This document shows positions 21,854 through 33,388 of a stretch of DNA of 64,000 nucleotides, in pieces. The first letter of the stretch is position 1. Each line of letters starts with the position of its first letter. The notes beneath the pieces were generated by a model. That model did no database searches and was not told where the DNA came from. It saw only the letters and a list, made by a program, of their open reading frames with translations. The position numbers and the translations under genes are program-made. The stretch comes from Chenopodium formosanum. Its lineage: Eukaryota > Streptophyta > Magnoliopsida > Caryophyllales > Amaranthaceae. The DNA lies in assembly GCA_024500155.1 (NCBI GenBank), contig CM044856.1:48918303-48982302 (forward strand), in the 5' to 3' direction.

Positions 21854-23415
21854 ATGGTTCAAGAGTCTGTACCACCTCCTAACCGCCTGGGCGAAGACCC
21901 AGAAGTCTTTACAGACCATGAGGAGGATGAGGATCCTCAGGTCGAAACCTCTACAGCTGAGGACGACTCCCTCAGAGTCAAGCGCATCCGGCCTAGAGAG
22001 ACTCTGGAACGGGGCGCCTCCCAGGTAGGTCCGAGCAGACCTACTGGGCAGCCAGAAGAGGCAACCCAAGCGGCAGCTGGATCGGCCCCTGTCACCCGAG
22101 ACGAACTCATGAGGTTCATGACGAGTTTCAAGGGTGAAATCACAAAGCTGATCACCAAAAGCCAGGCTGGCCCAAGTAAAGGTCAGCCAGCGAAGAAGAC
22201 TCCTCCAGAGAAGGGGAAGTCAGTCAGAAACCGACAGCCTACTCCCCATCCAAAGGAGAAGGCAGCCGGGACCATTGATTGGTCAAAAATTCTCCTTCCT
22301 GGGGGAAACACTAATAACCCTCGCCGGCCTCATCAGCCGGTGAGAAGTAAAAAATCAACTCTCGATGCCCGGGAAATCATCAACCGGAAGAGAAATCAAT
22401 CGCTGTCTGAGTCGGCTTCAACGTCGAACTTTCCAGACAGCTTCAACAATATTTCTGCAGGGAGTGCACCCTCCTTGCATGAGAGTCAAACAGGCGGTAA
22501 TACCGTCCATTCTGGCCCTCATATGATTGGAAATGTACCGTATGTGCCTACTCAGGCTTACGGACATTATTCTACTCACTTCATGTAGCCAGCCTTCTTT
22601 GGAGGTCAGGCGGCATATCCAAATGTCCAGCCACTGGACTGGCAGCTTCGACTGCTGCGCCTGGGTGAACAGCCTTCTGCGTTCACTCGGGAGATAACCG
22701 AGGCGGCTTAGCCGGCCAAGGTTAAGAATGTGTTGGTTGGTACCTATGACGGTACCACCAATCCAGAAGATCACCTCATGGCTTACACCAACCTCATGTA
22801 TTTGCAGGGGTTGGATGATGCCACTTGGTGTCGATGCTTTCCGGCTACATTGAAGGGCATCGCCCAACAATGGTTTGGCAACCTGCCAGCCGGGTCTATA
22901 GACAGCTTCAGGAAGCTTGCCTTCCTGTTTGCTTCCAACTTCTCAATGAACATCCCTGCTAAAAAGACAAGCCTTGATTTGAGCACTGTTAAGCAGGGAG
23001 AGAGAGAAGGGTTGCGCTCATATGTCAGGCGGTTCAACCTGATCTGAATTCAGATTCAGGGACTGTCTGATGAGGTAGCTTTTACAGACTTTTTTAAAGG
23101 TCTGAGAGACGGGTCGACCTTTAAGTTTGACCTAGTCAGAAAAGGGGCTTTCACCCTGCAGGCGGCCCTGAGGGAGGCGGAAAGCTACATTCAAGCTACC
23201 GACCTCTGCTCGCCTGGTAGCCAGTCAGACTCCAAGAAGTCTGACAAACAGAAAGACAGTCGGTCAGCTCAGCCGGCTAAAAACAAAGAAGAGAGCAAGA
23301 AAAGAAAAGAAGTCTGGGCGGTTACTGACTCTGACCAGCCGTCCTAGAAGAAAAAGAAAGAATTTAAACCGTACGTTCCCAAGTACGAGTTTAATAAGGA
23401 CTGCAACTCCATCTT
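21854..23415 (+). pseudogene. gag: Tat gag, interrupted by four in-frame stops
   Basis: ATG 21854, 14 bp after the PBS. The N-terminal third is acidic then basic and disordered. The gag domain is at about 22720-23190 (YDGTTNPEDHLMAYTNLM, AQQWFGNLPAGSI, FASNF, REGLRSYVRRFN). One reading frame runs through, broken by TAG 22586, TAG 22709, TGA 23045 and TAG 23345. The frame is otherwise kept, so the breaks look recent. The stops fit C-to-T change in CAG (three times) and CGA (once). Capsid function is known for the family only. Confidence 0.8.
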
Positions 23416-23416
23416 C

Positions 23417-24433
23417 ATGGAGGTAAAGGACCGGTTGTCCATTGAGAAGCCGAATCCTATGAAGAGTTCTGTCCAATCACGGAACAAGAATAAGTTCTGT
23501 CAGTTCCATGAGGAGGTCGACCAAGACACCAATGACTGCTTCAGTCTTCAGCGCGCGTTGGATCGTCTGGCTGACAAAGGGCTGTTGAAGTCCTACATTT
23601 TTAAGTCCCCAGCCGGGGCAAAAAAGAAAAACAAGGGTCAGTACTCCAAGACTACCCCCCAGCCTGCTAGTAGCTCGGACACCGATAAGGAGCCGGTCTA
23701 CACTATAGCAGGCGGATTCTCATATGGTGGCCCTACCATCCGGGGCACCAAGAGCCATCTTCGAAAGATGGACAAAGATGATGATGAGCAGGCGGAAGCT
23801 AGCTCCTCCTTCCCAGACGTCTTGATCACGGAGAAGGATAGGGGCAGCGTTCGCCGCCCGCATGATGACCCGGTGGTCATTGAATGTAAGGTTGCCAATC
23901 AGCTGGGTGGACGGATCCTTATTGACACCGGCAGCTCATCAGACATCATCAGCCTCCGGTGCTTGCAAAAGCTGAAATACAATATCAGCAGCATGCACCC
24001 GGTCACCCACCCCTTGGTTGGTTTTGGGGGTGGGATGGTCTACCCAGCCGGAAGAATTGATTTACCCATCCGGCTGGGGGAGAAAGGCCAGGGACGACAT
24101 ATTGTCGTCAGATTCTTGGTCGTTGAGGAGTTGACCGCCTATAACACCATTCTTGGCAGGCCAACCCTCAATGTAGCCAAGGCGGTAATCATCCCTTCCC
24201 TCATGCTCATTAAGTATGAAAGGGATGATGGCTCTGTTGGTTCCTTGAATGGGGATCAGAAGACGGCCCGAGAATGTTATCTCTCAGCCGTCCGAGATAC
24301 TGTGGCCCCAGGTGGACAGGAACCAATAGACCTTGACAACGTCAAGGATGCCGACCCAGCTCCTGCCCCATCAGCAGCCGGAAAGAAAAGAAAGGCTCCA
24401 CTGCTGGTGGAGGTGAAAAAAGAGAAAAAATAG
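23417..24433 (+). CDS. Tat gag C-terminus and aspartic protease segment
   Basis: Same frame as the preceding gag; ATG 23417 is internal to the polyprotein. It begins with a knuckle-like CQFHEEVDQDTNDC (the usual GH is DQ), followed by an LQRALDRLADKG helix, a Lys-rich stretch, then the protease active site GGRILIDTGSSSDII (D-T-G intact) and the LGRPTLNVAKAV motif. A TAG at 24431 separates it from the RT part. The protease would release gag and pol products from the precursor. Confidence 0.75.
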   Translation: MEVKDRLSIEKPNPMKSSVQSRNKNKFCQFHEEVDQDTNDCFSLQRALDRLADKGLLKSYIFKSPAGAKKKNKGQYSKTTPQPASSSDTDKEPVYTIAGGFSYGGPTIRGTKSHLRKMDKDDDEQAEASSSFPDVLITEKDRGSVRRPHDDPVVIECKVANQLGGRILIDTGSSSDIISLRCLQKLKYNISSMHPVTHPLVGFGGGMVYPAGRIDLPIRLGEKGQGRHIVVRFLVVEELTAYNTILGRPTLNVAKAVIIPSLMLIKYERDDGSVGSLNGDQKTARECYLSAVRDTVAPGGQEPIDLDNVKDADPAPAPSAAGKKRKAPLLVEVKKEKK

Positions 24434-27400
24434 CAATCACTGACCGGTGAACGGTCAGATGAGCTACGTCCCCAACCGGCTGGCGAAAGTATTGACCTCG
24501 TACTGGACGACAGCCGTCCAGAACGCACTGTTAAGGTGGGAACGGTTGCTCATGCTACCTTGGGTGCAAGCTTGCACCTTCTGCTGAAAAAATTCAAAGA
24601 CATTTTTGCCTTTGAAGTGGAAGAGATGTCAGGCGTCAGCCCGGATCTTGCTGTCCACAAACTCGCCGTTGACCCCAAAAAGAAGCCCATCCGACAAAAG
24701 AAAAGAAATCACGGCGAGGAAAGAAGTCAGGCGGCAGCTGCCGAAGTCAAAAAGCTGCTAGACGCCTGGTTCATTCGGCCTTGTAATTTCCCGACTGGGT
24801 GGCCAATGTGGTCCTTGTTAAAAAACCGAATGGGACCTGGCGCATGTGTGTTGATTACACAGACCTCAACAAGGCGTGTCCAAAGGACAGTTATCCACTT
24901 CCAAAGATCGACAGTCTGGTCAATTCTACAGCCGGTCACGCCTTGATGAGCTTTATGGATGCCTACTCCGGCTTCCATCAGATACCCCTGTGGAAGAAAG
25001 ATCAAGAGAAGACGGCCTTCGTCATTGATCAGGGGCTATTCTGTTATACTGTGATGCCGTTTGGTTTGAAAAACGCGCCTGCCACTTTCCAACGGATGAT
25101 TAATACGGTCTTCATTAATCAGATTGGGAGGAATGTGGAGGCGTACATTGATGACATGATAGTCAAATTCAAGCTGCAAACGGATCACCTTGCTGATCTC
25201 CGAGAAACATTCACCACCCTCAGGCGGCATAGGGTTATGTTAAATCCTAAGAAATGCGTCTTTGGTGTTGAGTCTGGGAAGTTTCTCGGATTCCTGATTG
25301 ATCAAAGGGGGATAGAGGCTAACCCCGAAAAGATACAGGCGGTGATTGACATGAAGTCACCCCGCTCTGTTAAGGAAGTTTAGAGACTCACCGGTTGTCT
25401 GGCCGCCCTGGGGAGGTTCCTCAGTCGGTCAGGTGACAAATGCCTCTACTTCTTCCAAGCAATCAGGAAGAAGACTAGATTTGAATGGGGGGATGATGCT
25501 GAGGCGGCGTTCCAGAGGTTGAAAGAGCATTTACATTCTCTGCCTAGGTTGGTCAGTCCTTTGCCTTGGGAGACGTTGTACATGTACTTAGCCGTCTCAG
25601 ACCATGCCCTCAGCGCCGTTCTCCTTGCTGAGCGAGACGGCGTTCAGTTCCCGGTTTACTTCATTAGCCATGTTCTTAAAAATGCTGAACTCCGGTACCC
25701 CATGGTTGAAAAATTTGGCCTCGCTTTGTATATGGCATTCAAAAAATTGAAGCCTTACTTTTTGGCACATCCGGTGGTGATTTACACGGACCAGCCACTC
25801 AAGCGGCCAATGTCTACCTTGGACTCATCCGGGAGAATGTTGAAATGGGCTATTGAAATGCAGAGCCTTGAAATCACTTACGAACCAAGAAAGGCAGTGA
25901 AAGGTCAGGCGTTTGCCGACTTCATTGTGGAAATGACTCGTCCGGTGGCTCCGGATAATCTTGATCAGGTTTGGAAAGTGTACGTAGATGGGAGCTCTAC
26001 AAAGAACGGCTGTGGTGCAGGTGTAATTTATGAGTCTCCTGAAGGAAACAGATTTGAGTATGCACTACGCTTCAAATTTCAGGCCTCTAACAATGAGGCG
26101 GAATATGAAGCCCTGCTAGCCGGCATTCGCATGTGTAAGGCGGCAGGGGCCATGAAAATTGACGCCTACTCTGATTCTCAATTGGTTGTTAGCCAGTATG
26201 AGGGAAGCTACGAGGCTACCCATCCGGCTATGGTTAAATATCTTCAGGCAGTCAAAGAAGAGACCAAGGCGCTTGAGGAATTCCGGCTGAATCAGGTGCC
26301 TAGGTCGGAAAACAACCAGGCGGATGCATTGTCAAAACTGGCATCTTCCGCCTGCCATGATACGCCTCGGTCAGTCTTCTGGGAAGTTCTTGAGAAAAGA
26401 AGCATCTATGAGGATCCCGTTGGAATTCTGGACCGAAGCTCTACCTGGATGGATAACATCCGGGCCTATCTCTCAGACGGTACACTTCCTGATTCGCCAC
26501 AGGAAGCAGCCGTCCTGAAAAAGCGAGCTGCAAGATTCGAGTTGAAAAATGGAGAACTCTTCAAGGCGGGCTTTCTGAAGCCTTTATTGAAGTGCGTCAC
26601 CCCAGAAAAGGGGAAAGAAGTTCTCGAAGACTTGCACTCGGGGTTCTGTGCCTCTCACATAGGCGGCAGGTCCCTAGCCGTCAGAGCCAGGCGACATTAC
26701 TTTTGGCCCACTCTTGAGGCGGACGCCAAGGAGTTGGTGAAGAAATGTGACAAGTGCCAAAAATTTGGCAAACTCATTCACCGTCCGGCTACTAATCTGA
26801 CGGCCATCCACAGCCCAATCCCGTTTGCAAAATGGGGCATGGACATTCTAGGTCCTTACACGCCTGCTCCAGGCGGAAAGCGCTATATCTTAGTGGCTGT
26901 GGATTACTTCACCAAGTGGGTTGAGGCTGAGGCGGTTAAAAACATCAAGACCTCAGACGTAATTTCCTTCATCTGGAAGAACATCATCATCCGGTACGGG
27001 GTACCCATGTCTATGGTTTTTGATAATGGTCCTCAGTTTGAGACGCCTCAGTTAAAAACTTGGTTGGGAGATCAGGGAGTCTCAAGCTATTTCGCATCTG
27101 TTGGCCGGCCCCAAGCAAACGGCCAAGTTGAAGCTTTCAACAAACTCATCTCAGACGGCATTAAAAAGAAAATAGAAAGAGCCGGTGGTTTATGGGCAGA
27201 AGAGTTAATCCATGTCCTGTGGGCCATCCGGACAACAGCAAAAGGGGCAACCGGGGAAACCCCATTTCTCATGGTTTACGGTGCTGAAGCCGTCTTGCCC
27301 ATCGAGCATTACGAGCCGACTCTCAGAGTCATGCTGTATGATGAAGAGGCAAACTGGGAAGCAATGCGTCTGGCATTGGATTCCCTCCCAGAACGCAAAA

Positions 27401-27678
27401 GCAATGCCGCCTTGCGTCATGAGATTTACCGTCTGAGAATGACGAGAGCCTACAACAAAAAAGTACACAAGCGTCCCTTGAGGGTTGACGACTTAGTGTT
27501 ACGAAAAATGGAAGCAACCGGTAGGGCAAATGAGTTGGGAAAGCTAACCCCAAATTGGGAAGGCCCCTACCGGATCTATGAGGAAGTAAGGGACGGCACC
27601 TACCGCCTGGAAACTCCAGACGGAAGGCGCCTGCCTAGAACTTGGAATGTAGACAATCTAAAAAAGTACTACTTCTGA
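24434..27678 (+). pseudogene. pol: Tat pol: RT, RNase H, archaeal-type RNase H, integrase
   Basis: Sequence is in frame with gag until about 24780, where a small indel shifts it (FIRPCNFP against the expected V.FP.WVANVV). RT: VVLVKKPNGTWRMCVDYTDLNKACPKD, MPFGLKNAPATFQRMI, and YIDDM active site near 25145. TAG 25381 replaces the glutamine of the conserved VKEVQRLTG motif. RNase H follows, then a second archaeal-type RNase H (VYVDGSSTKNGCGAGV, NNEAEYEALLAG, YSDSQLVV, NNQADALSKLA: all acidic residues present). Integrase has the HHCC finger (CASHIGGR...CDKCQ) and an intact D-D-E (GMDILG, VFDNGPQF, GQVEAFNK). No chromodomain. One frameshift and one stop prevent translation as a unit. Confidence 0.9.
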
Positions 27679-28939
27679 GAATGTAAACTTTTTGTAAACA
27701 GTGTCAGTTAATGCAGATTCAGACTTTGCTTGCAAAATTATCATTTTATTATTCATCCGGGTAATATCCAGGCGGATTCCCCATTTATCTAACTAAGTTC
27801 GATACTTAGTGAAGGTTTCGTTTTTTAATCCGCCTGGGTAATACTCGGATCACTTGTTTATTTAAGTTTGATTCTGTTTATTCAATTGCTTGACTGTCTG
27901 CCTGGGTAATACTCAGACGGATTCTCCATTTACCTAACTAAGTTTGATACTTAGTATGATTCTATCCGCCTGGGTAATACTCAGACGGATTCTCCATTTA
28001 TCTAACTAAGTTCGATACTTAGTGTAAATTCAACACTGATTAAGAAACTAAGCACAAAAACGTTTAGTGGCTACACAACCGGTCTTAAAAAGAACCAGAA
28101 GCTAAAATGGCCGGATGGTTGCTATTTTTATAAAAATCGCCTGTCCCAACATGGACAAAGGCGTCCGGCGACACCCCTCCGGGTGCAATCGTCGCAGAGA
28201 ACGGACTATCTGTCGGTTCTATGTATCCATACAGACGGCAAAAATTGAATGACCAAATTGGTCAACACATAGCCGTCTGACTAAATAACTTACGAAGGAC
28301 GAATTTCCTAAATACCGGATGCCCATATGCATCAGTCGGTAACCAGCTGAAGTTCTCGCTTGGTTATTTATTTTAAAATTGCACCTCACCCCAATTGGGG
28401 CAAGAGTTCAATGGCTATGAAATCTCTACCAAGACGGGCAAAAAACCGTCTGGGTAGTGACTGAACGCCTATGATGCACGGCTGTGTACTTGGTTTGGGG
28501 CAATCACTATTATGATTGATTGACTTACAAACATATCATGCTCTTTGCAGCATCAGACGTTTTCAAGTCAATCAACCAGCTCCAACTCAAACCAATAGCA
28601 CAGCCGTCCAGGGGCAAAGACAGCCAGACTACTGATTAGTTAGGCAAGAAATCGCCGCATGCTTTTAATAAGATAGGCAAAAATTAAAAATTCAAATGCA
28701 AAATAATCAAAACCAACTTAGTCGGTGCAATTCATTAAAGTCCATCCAACCAAACGGTTGTAATGGATCAAATGTTAACCGGACCTCGTCCGGGAGAGAA
28801 ATTGTTAATTAACACGGCTCCACAGCCGGTAAATACAGGGATACTCGGCACGCAGGCCGGAAAAATCAAGTTTAGGCATATAGCCGCTGAATAAAAAGAG
28901 TTAAAAGAAAAGATAAATTGGCATACTGCCGCTGAAGAG
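27679..28939. repeat. Tat 3' untranslated region with hairpin tandem repeats (27755-28025)
   Basis: Four imperfect copies of a 65-75 bp unit: an arm CCGCCTGGGT, aat, an arm ACTCAGACGG, then tttatctaactaag and ttcgatacttagt. The two arms pair (9 of 10 in the copy at 27966-27988), and ACTAAG/CTTAGT pair around ttcgata (27792-27810). 28025-28939 is non-coding, with scattered ccggct/agccg phrases; no gene on the plus strand. Confidence 0.7.
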
Positions 28940-31728
28940 TCACTTCTGGCCTGCAGACGGAGCCTCCTGGTCCTCCCCCTTCTCATCGTCTGAGGGAATT
29001 TCCTGCGCTTCATCAGGACCAGGAAGCTCAGGCGCGGACGACTCATTGTTGCTGAGCCAGGCTTCAAAGGAGGCAGGCTCTGGCATGCCTTGCTCTCTCA
29101 AGTACACCACGTACTCAGCATAGCTGTGTGCCATTGCCCAGATGCTATAATCAGCTTCTGGGTACAAGGAAGCCCAAGCAATCTTCATACGGGCGTCGTT
29201 GTCAGCATCGCTTTCAGCAGCGAGGCGGTTTTGCTCCGCCTCCAGGGTTGCTGCAAAGTTTTTCTGAGCCTGAGCAGCATCCTTCTCCAGCCTCTCAACC
29301 TTGGTTTTCAGTTTACCAAGGTCCGCTTGGGCCTTCTTGAGCGCCTCATCAGCCTGCTTGGCGCTCTCGTCTGCCTTCTTTTGGGCCTCCTCCACTCCCT
29401 TCTTGGCCGTCTCAGCATCCGTCACCCGTTGGTCGGCCGCCTTCAGATCTAGCTCCAGCTGCTGGATTTTAGACGCCTGTGTCATAATTATTGCTTTAGT
29501 TTCAAGTTCATTTACGATAGTTGAGTGTAAAGCAATATTATCAGCGTCTATGGCAGACTTCTTGGCCCTTTTTACCTCTTCCCGTTTGCGGGAATAAGGA
29601 CGTTTGAGCCCGTCCACCCGCAGCATGGCCTGCAAAAAAGCAGGCGGTATAAGAATTATGGGCGGAGAAATTACTTGAAAAATTAGCATGGAATTGACAG
29701 GTTTCTCACCTCAGCCAGAAGGGATAGAATGCGTTCAAGGTTGAACGTCTCTATCCCAGGGATATTGTCCTTATCCTTCTTCCGGACGGCGTCCACCATG
29801 GCTTTGGCGTGCTTCTGGACGTCTGGCCAGCGGGGAGATTGTGTTTGATCTGCACCACAATCAATAGGTGATAAGTGCGAAACTAAGGCGGCACCTATTT
29901 GTATCCGGCTGTCTGAGGATGATGTCTGTTGGGAGTGGGATTTCACCCGTAAAGGCCACCCCAGCTCAGGCGGGGATTCAAAAGGATTCTTACCTTCAGA
30001 GCCGGCCAAGCGGGAAACGCTTGCAGGCGTGGTGAACCCCGCGGCTGCTGAGCGGTTGGCAAGGTCAAGGCACAGGCTGCCTCCTATTTTCTCGAGCCGT
30101 CCCCCTATTCGCATCGTCTTTGACCCGGCTGAGGCGCCAGGAGTTGATGTAGAGGCAGACTTTTTTAGCTTATTGAGAACGGCTGGGGCTTCCTCCCTAG
30201 CCCGTTTGAGATTCTTCTCAAACGATTTCCCAACTTCTCCCCCCTGTGAAAATAAATAAGGTTAGTATCCGGGCAAGACAGTTTATAAAATGAGCTTAAG
30301 AAAGGGTCAGGCGCTCAATACCTTGGCTTTGACCTCAGCCGCGGCCTTCTCCGCAAGCGCCTTGCGGATGGCAGCAGAGGATCGCTTTGGGGTTTTCTCC
30401 GTCTGCAACATGCTTAATGCTTCCTCTGCAAAAAGAAGGAAGTTGGTTAATATCATAAAATAATTTTGATAGAAAAATATTACAGACGGATAAAAACTCA
30501 GGCGCATACGTTTGGAAAACATGTGCCCTAGCCCGCAGGCGGCTAGGAAGCACTCGTCCCTGAACCAGGCGCTCTTGGGGATCCAGTTCTTGGGGACTTT
30601 TATTGTTTCCCCGGTTGACAAGGTTGCGTCTGTGAGGCCAAAAAAGTCTGCCTCAATAATCTTGTCAAAGTCCTCCTCTGGGATCCGGGGAAGAGCGCAC
30701 TTCCTGCCTAACAAGTCAGGCTTCTTATTGTACAGACGGAATTCATAATTCTCCCGTCTGGTTGGGGCTGACATCAGGTAGAACCTGTGTTTCCAGCCAT
30801 CGAACTTGGAGACCTTGTCCAAGGTCATCATATATTGCGGCTGCGTGGTTAGAGTGTACCACGCCCTCCAGCCGCCTGGGCTCCTGCTGAGGTAATGCAT
30901 GCTTGCAAAAGCCTCCCAGCCGGGGTTAAGCCCTTGGAACTCACAGGCGGCAACATACCCCAGAATGTTGGTCCAGGAGTTGGGGGTAAGTTGCCAGAGC
31001 CCCAGGCCGTAGCCCCTCAAAATAGCCCTCACCGCCTGGTGAAGGGGGAAGCGAAGGCCGGCTTTGAACGCCGCCTCGTAACAGCCAAAATAACTGTTGG
31101 CGTTCTGTTGATCATCCCCCCAGGCGATGGTGCCAAGTTCAGGCGGCACCCGGATCTTATACCCGTCTCCTAGCGGGTGCATTTTCTTAAAATTCTCTAA
31201 GTTCTCCCCCATCTGGATCCGGTCCTTGGAGGAGACGTGGATGCTGAAGGGATCGTCCTTCTCACTCCACTTTTTCTTTTCTTCCTCCTCGCTATCCGGA
31301 AGAGGGGGCAAGTCATCGCTGCTCTCGGAGGTAGAGGCGGAGCTGTCACTCTCCGTCTCCCCCTCGCTTTGGTCCATGGGGGCAGAGGCGGCATCGTCGC
31401 CGCCTTGGTCACACTCCTCTAGGAAAGAGTCAGCGGGGGTCGAAGGGGCGCGCGGAGGGGATCTCTCCAGAGTCGTCTGATCTCCCTGATCAGACGTGTC
31501 TCCCTCAGGCGTTTGGCCGCCTGAGCCTTCGCCTCTATAATTTGGATCTGTGGCCGTCTGCATTATCCGAGCCATGGTGTCCTGCACAGACACATAACTA
31601 GTCGGAATCCATGGCAAAGGGTGGTCCCAACACCCCGAGCCGGCACTCCCAATCCTAGACTCAGCCGTCCCCGGTGACCGGCTGGACTCTAACCTAGGCT
31701 GTGCCATGTGTGTTGGTGATGCATCCAT
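28940..31728 (-). CDS. antisense spliced accessory gene of the Tat element, intact
   Basis: ATG 31728; at least four exons. Exon 1 (to 30510) encodes an acidic Ser-rich N-terminus (residues 50-165) and a globular domain (PPELGTIAWGDD, FPLHQAVRAILRGYGLGLWQLTPNSWTNILGYV, GGWRAWYTLT, GWKHRFYLM) that resembles the 'putative gypsy type transposon' domain of plants. Introns fit at 30426-30509 (84 nt, phase-neutral), about 30242-30321 and about 29640-29708. The last exon holds a long Lys/Ala/Glu coiled coil (29570-29180) and an acidic tail ending in TAG at 28940. No premature stop in any exon, unlike the sense gag-pol. Antisense ORFs between pol and the 3' LTR are known in Tat elements; their function is unknown. 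Confidence 0.75.
30426..30509 (-). other. intron of the antisense Tat gene
   Basis: Minus strand AAAC/GTATGCGCC ... TTCTTTTTGCAG/AGGAAG. 84 nt, a multiple of three with no stop, so both spliced and unspliced forms stay open. Confidence 0.6.
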
Positions 31729-31961
31729 TTATTGCAAGAAATATGTACAGGCGGTGAAAAAAGAAAAGAGCTGAGAGAGACAGAGACGGTACCTTTGTAA
31801 GTGGTATCTGAAGGAGGGCGGGTCCGGCTGGGTTGCGGAAGAACAAAAGTTTCTTGCTTGCGCCTGACTCAAACGGATGACTTCTGCTCTCTCAAAGTTT
31901 TTCTCTCTAGAAAATTTTTGTAAAACGTACAAAATTATGAGGGTAAAACGGCTATATATAT

Positions 31962-31971
31962 GGGGTAAATA
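31962..31971 (-). promoter_or_regulatory. TATA-like element of the antisense Tat gene
   Basis: Minus strand CATATATATAGC, about 235 bp upstream of ATG 31728 and 90 bp from a G-box palindrome cluster. The leader between is CT-rich on the minus strand. Confidence 0.4.
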
Positions 31972-32046
31972 CGGGGGCATTTCCGTAATTTACCTGGAAG
32001 GTGAACGGTTACTCTGTAACTGTAAAATTACCGCCAACCGAAGAGT

Positions 32047-32087
32047 GACATGTGTCACAGATGCCACGTGGCATGCCACGTCACGTC
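32047..32087. promoter_or_regulatory. G-box palindromes between antisense promoter and 3' LTR
   Basis: GTGACATGTGTCAC (6-bp stem) and ATGCCACGTGGCAT, a perfect 14-bp palindrome at 32061-32074 centred on CACGTG, then ccacgtcacgtc. Placed so they could serve both the antisense gene and the LTR U3. Confidence 0.55.
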
Positions 32088-32090
32088 TGT

Positions 32091-32100
32091 GAGGGGCAAA
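32091..32100 (+). other. polypurine tract of the Tat element
   Basis: GAGGGGCAAA immediately before TGTTTAGGG, the likely true LTR start. Confidence 0.55.
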
Positions 32101-32594
32101 TGTTTAGGGTATTTTTACCCTGCCACGTGGTCCAATCAGAGGGTGACACGTGTCAGCCTCAGATTGGTCCAAAATGGACCAACCCCTGTTTGACACGTGT
32201 CATTCCAGAGATAGAAGGGAAAAGGCGGCCTTCAGGCCCAAATCCCGAGAAAGTCGGAATACGGCGCAGCCCACCAATGATTAGGGTACAGTGACCTAAT
32301 CAGGGGCAATTCCCAAGGACCCTATAAATAGGGGGATGTCCCTCATTTTGAGGACACGTTTTTGACCATTTATTACAACTGTATTCTCTGACACCAGAGA
32401 AACCTCTGAGCTTGGAATCCGAGCAGATACCCACCTAAATTTTCGTTCTCTTTATCCCGTTTCAAGTTACTAACTTGTGCGTCGGAGGCGGAGCACCACC
32501 CAACAGGTGTCTCCGTTGGTTTTGCAGGTACAGCTCACTGCGGATCAGTCTTCGTGTTGTAACTCTCCCGAGGGACAAAAAAACACCCAAAACA
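32101..32594 (+). mobile_element. Tat element 3' LTR
   Basis: From TGTTTAGGG after the polypurine tract to CAAAACA. Positions 32121-32594 match the 5' LTR with about four differences. Followed directly by the interrupted copia extra ORF. Confidence 0.85.
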
Positions 32595-32838
32595 CCAACT
32601 CCTCTTCAACCTCTATCTTCCTCTTTTTCAAATCACTACGAGCCATGGGTTTGTTTTGTGGGGTTTCAGCGATAGCTTGAGTTGAGGTCTTAGTCTCAAC
32701 TTCCATAGGTGATGCTTTTTGAGGTGAATTTTGGATTTTTGGTGAAATTTCCATGGGAATAGGAGAGGAATTACTGAAGACAAGTGTGTATTTTACGGAG
32801 TAGGATGGTGAGGAACAGTGGTTAGGGTTCGGTTTCAT
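32595..32838 (-). pseudogene. extra ORF (env-like position) of the copia element, N-terminal part
   Basis: ATG 32838 (MKPNPNHCSSPSYSVKY...). About 80 codons, rich in Pro, Ser and Lys, ending KKRKIEVEEEL at the Tat insertion. The remainder is at 21346-20164. The two parts do not join in one frame with the present flanks, which agrees with loss of bases at the insertion. Confidence 0.6.
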
Positions 32839-33388
32839 TTTATAGTGGGGTGAATTCTAAGAGGTGAATAGTGTAGAAGGTGAATTGAATGTGTTAGGTG
32901 TCGTTTTAAGAGATATGGTAAAAATGCTTCTCACTTGGTCAAATTAAAAGAAAATCCAATTAATGTGATTTGACATAAAGGGTCTTAATTAAATAGAGAA
33001 GTTTTTGATCAGAAACTTGAATTTAATTCGAAAAGACTAGGGTATTCAATTGAAGATAAACTTGAGTTTTGAAAAGATAAACTTGTAAGATTAAAAGGAT
33101 AAGATTTTTTTCATAAGATAAAAATTAATTAACTGATTAGTTAATTAATTTAAGAAGAGATAGGACGAAATCTTATGAAATTATTAGGAGGAACTTGGAA
33201 CAAGTCAACATAGCTTGTTAGTGATACAGATAAGCAAGTGCAAATTGATTTTTTCACATACAGCCACAATCCCATATGCATTGCCATACATTCTAATACT
33301 TAGGACTATGTTTTCACATATACACATTATGTAAGATACATATAATGCATGCACGATTGACTTATACCTTGGGGAAACTTGGGGTCTT
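32839..33388 (-). other. spacer between copia pol and extra ORF
   Basis: AT-rich, no ORF. Contains direct and inverted TTAATTAA-type sequence near 33130. Could hold a promoter or splice acceptor for the extra ORF; I see none clearly. Confidence 0.4.

Larger units (their letters stand above)
21347..32594 (+). mobile_element. Tat-lineage Ty3/gypsy element, nested in the copia element
   Basis: Structure: 5' LTR 21347-21820, PBS 21823, gag-PR-RT-RNase H-archaeal-type RNase H-IN up to 27678, hairpin tandem repeats, an intact antisense spliced gene (31728-28940), PPT 32091 and 3' LTR 32101-32594. The second RNase H and the antisense gene are Tat-lineage traits. The aligned LTR portions differ at only about 4 of 474 positions, three of them C/T at CAG or CG sites. 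Flanks show no clear target duplication, and the 5' LTR seems to lack its first 20 bp. Confidence 0.9.

Noticed and set aside
22418..22870. Antisense ORFs opposite the Tat gag
   Set aside because: They mirror the GC-rich sense coding frame and have no domain pattern.
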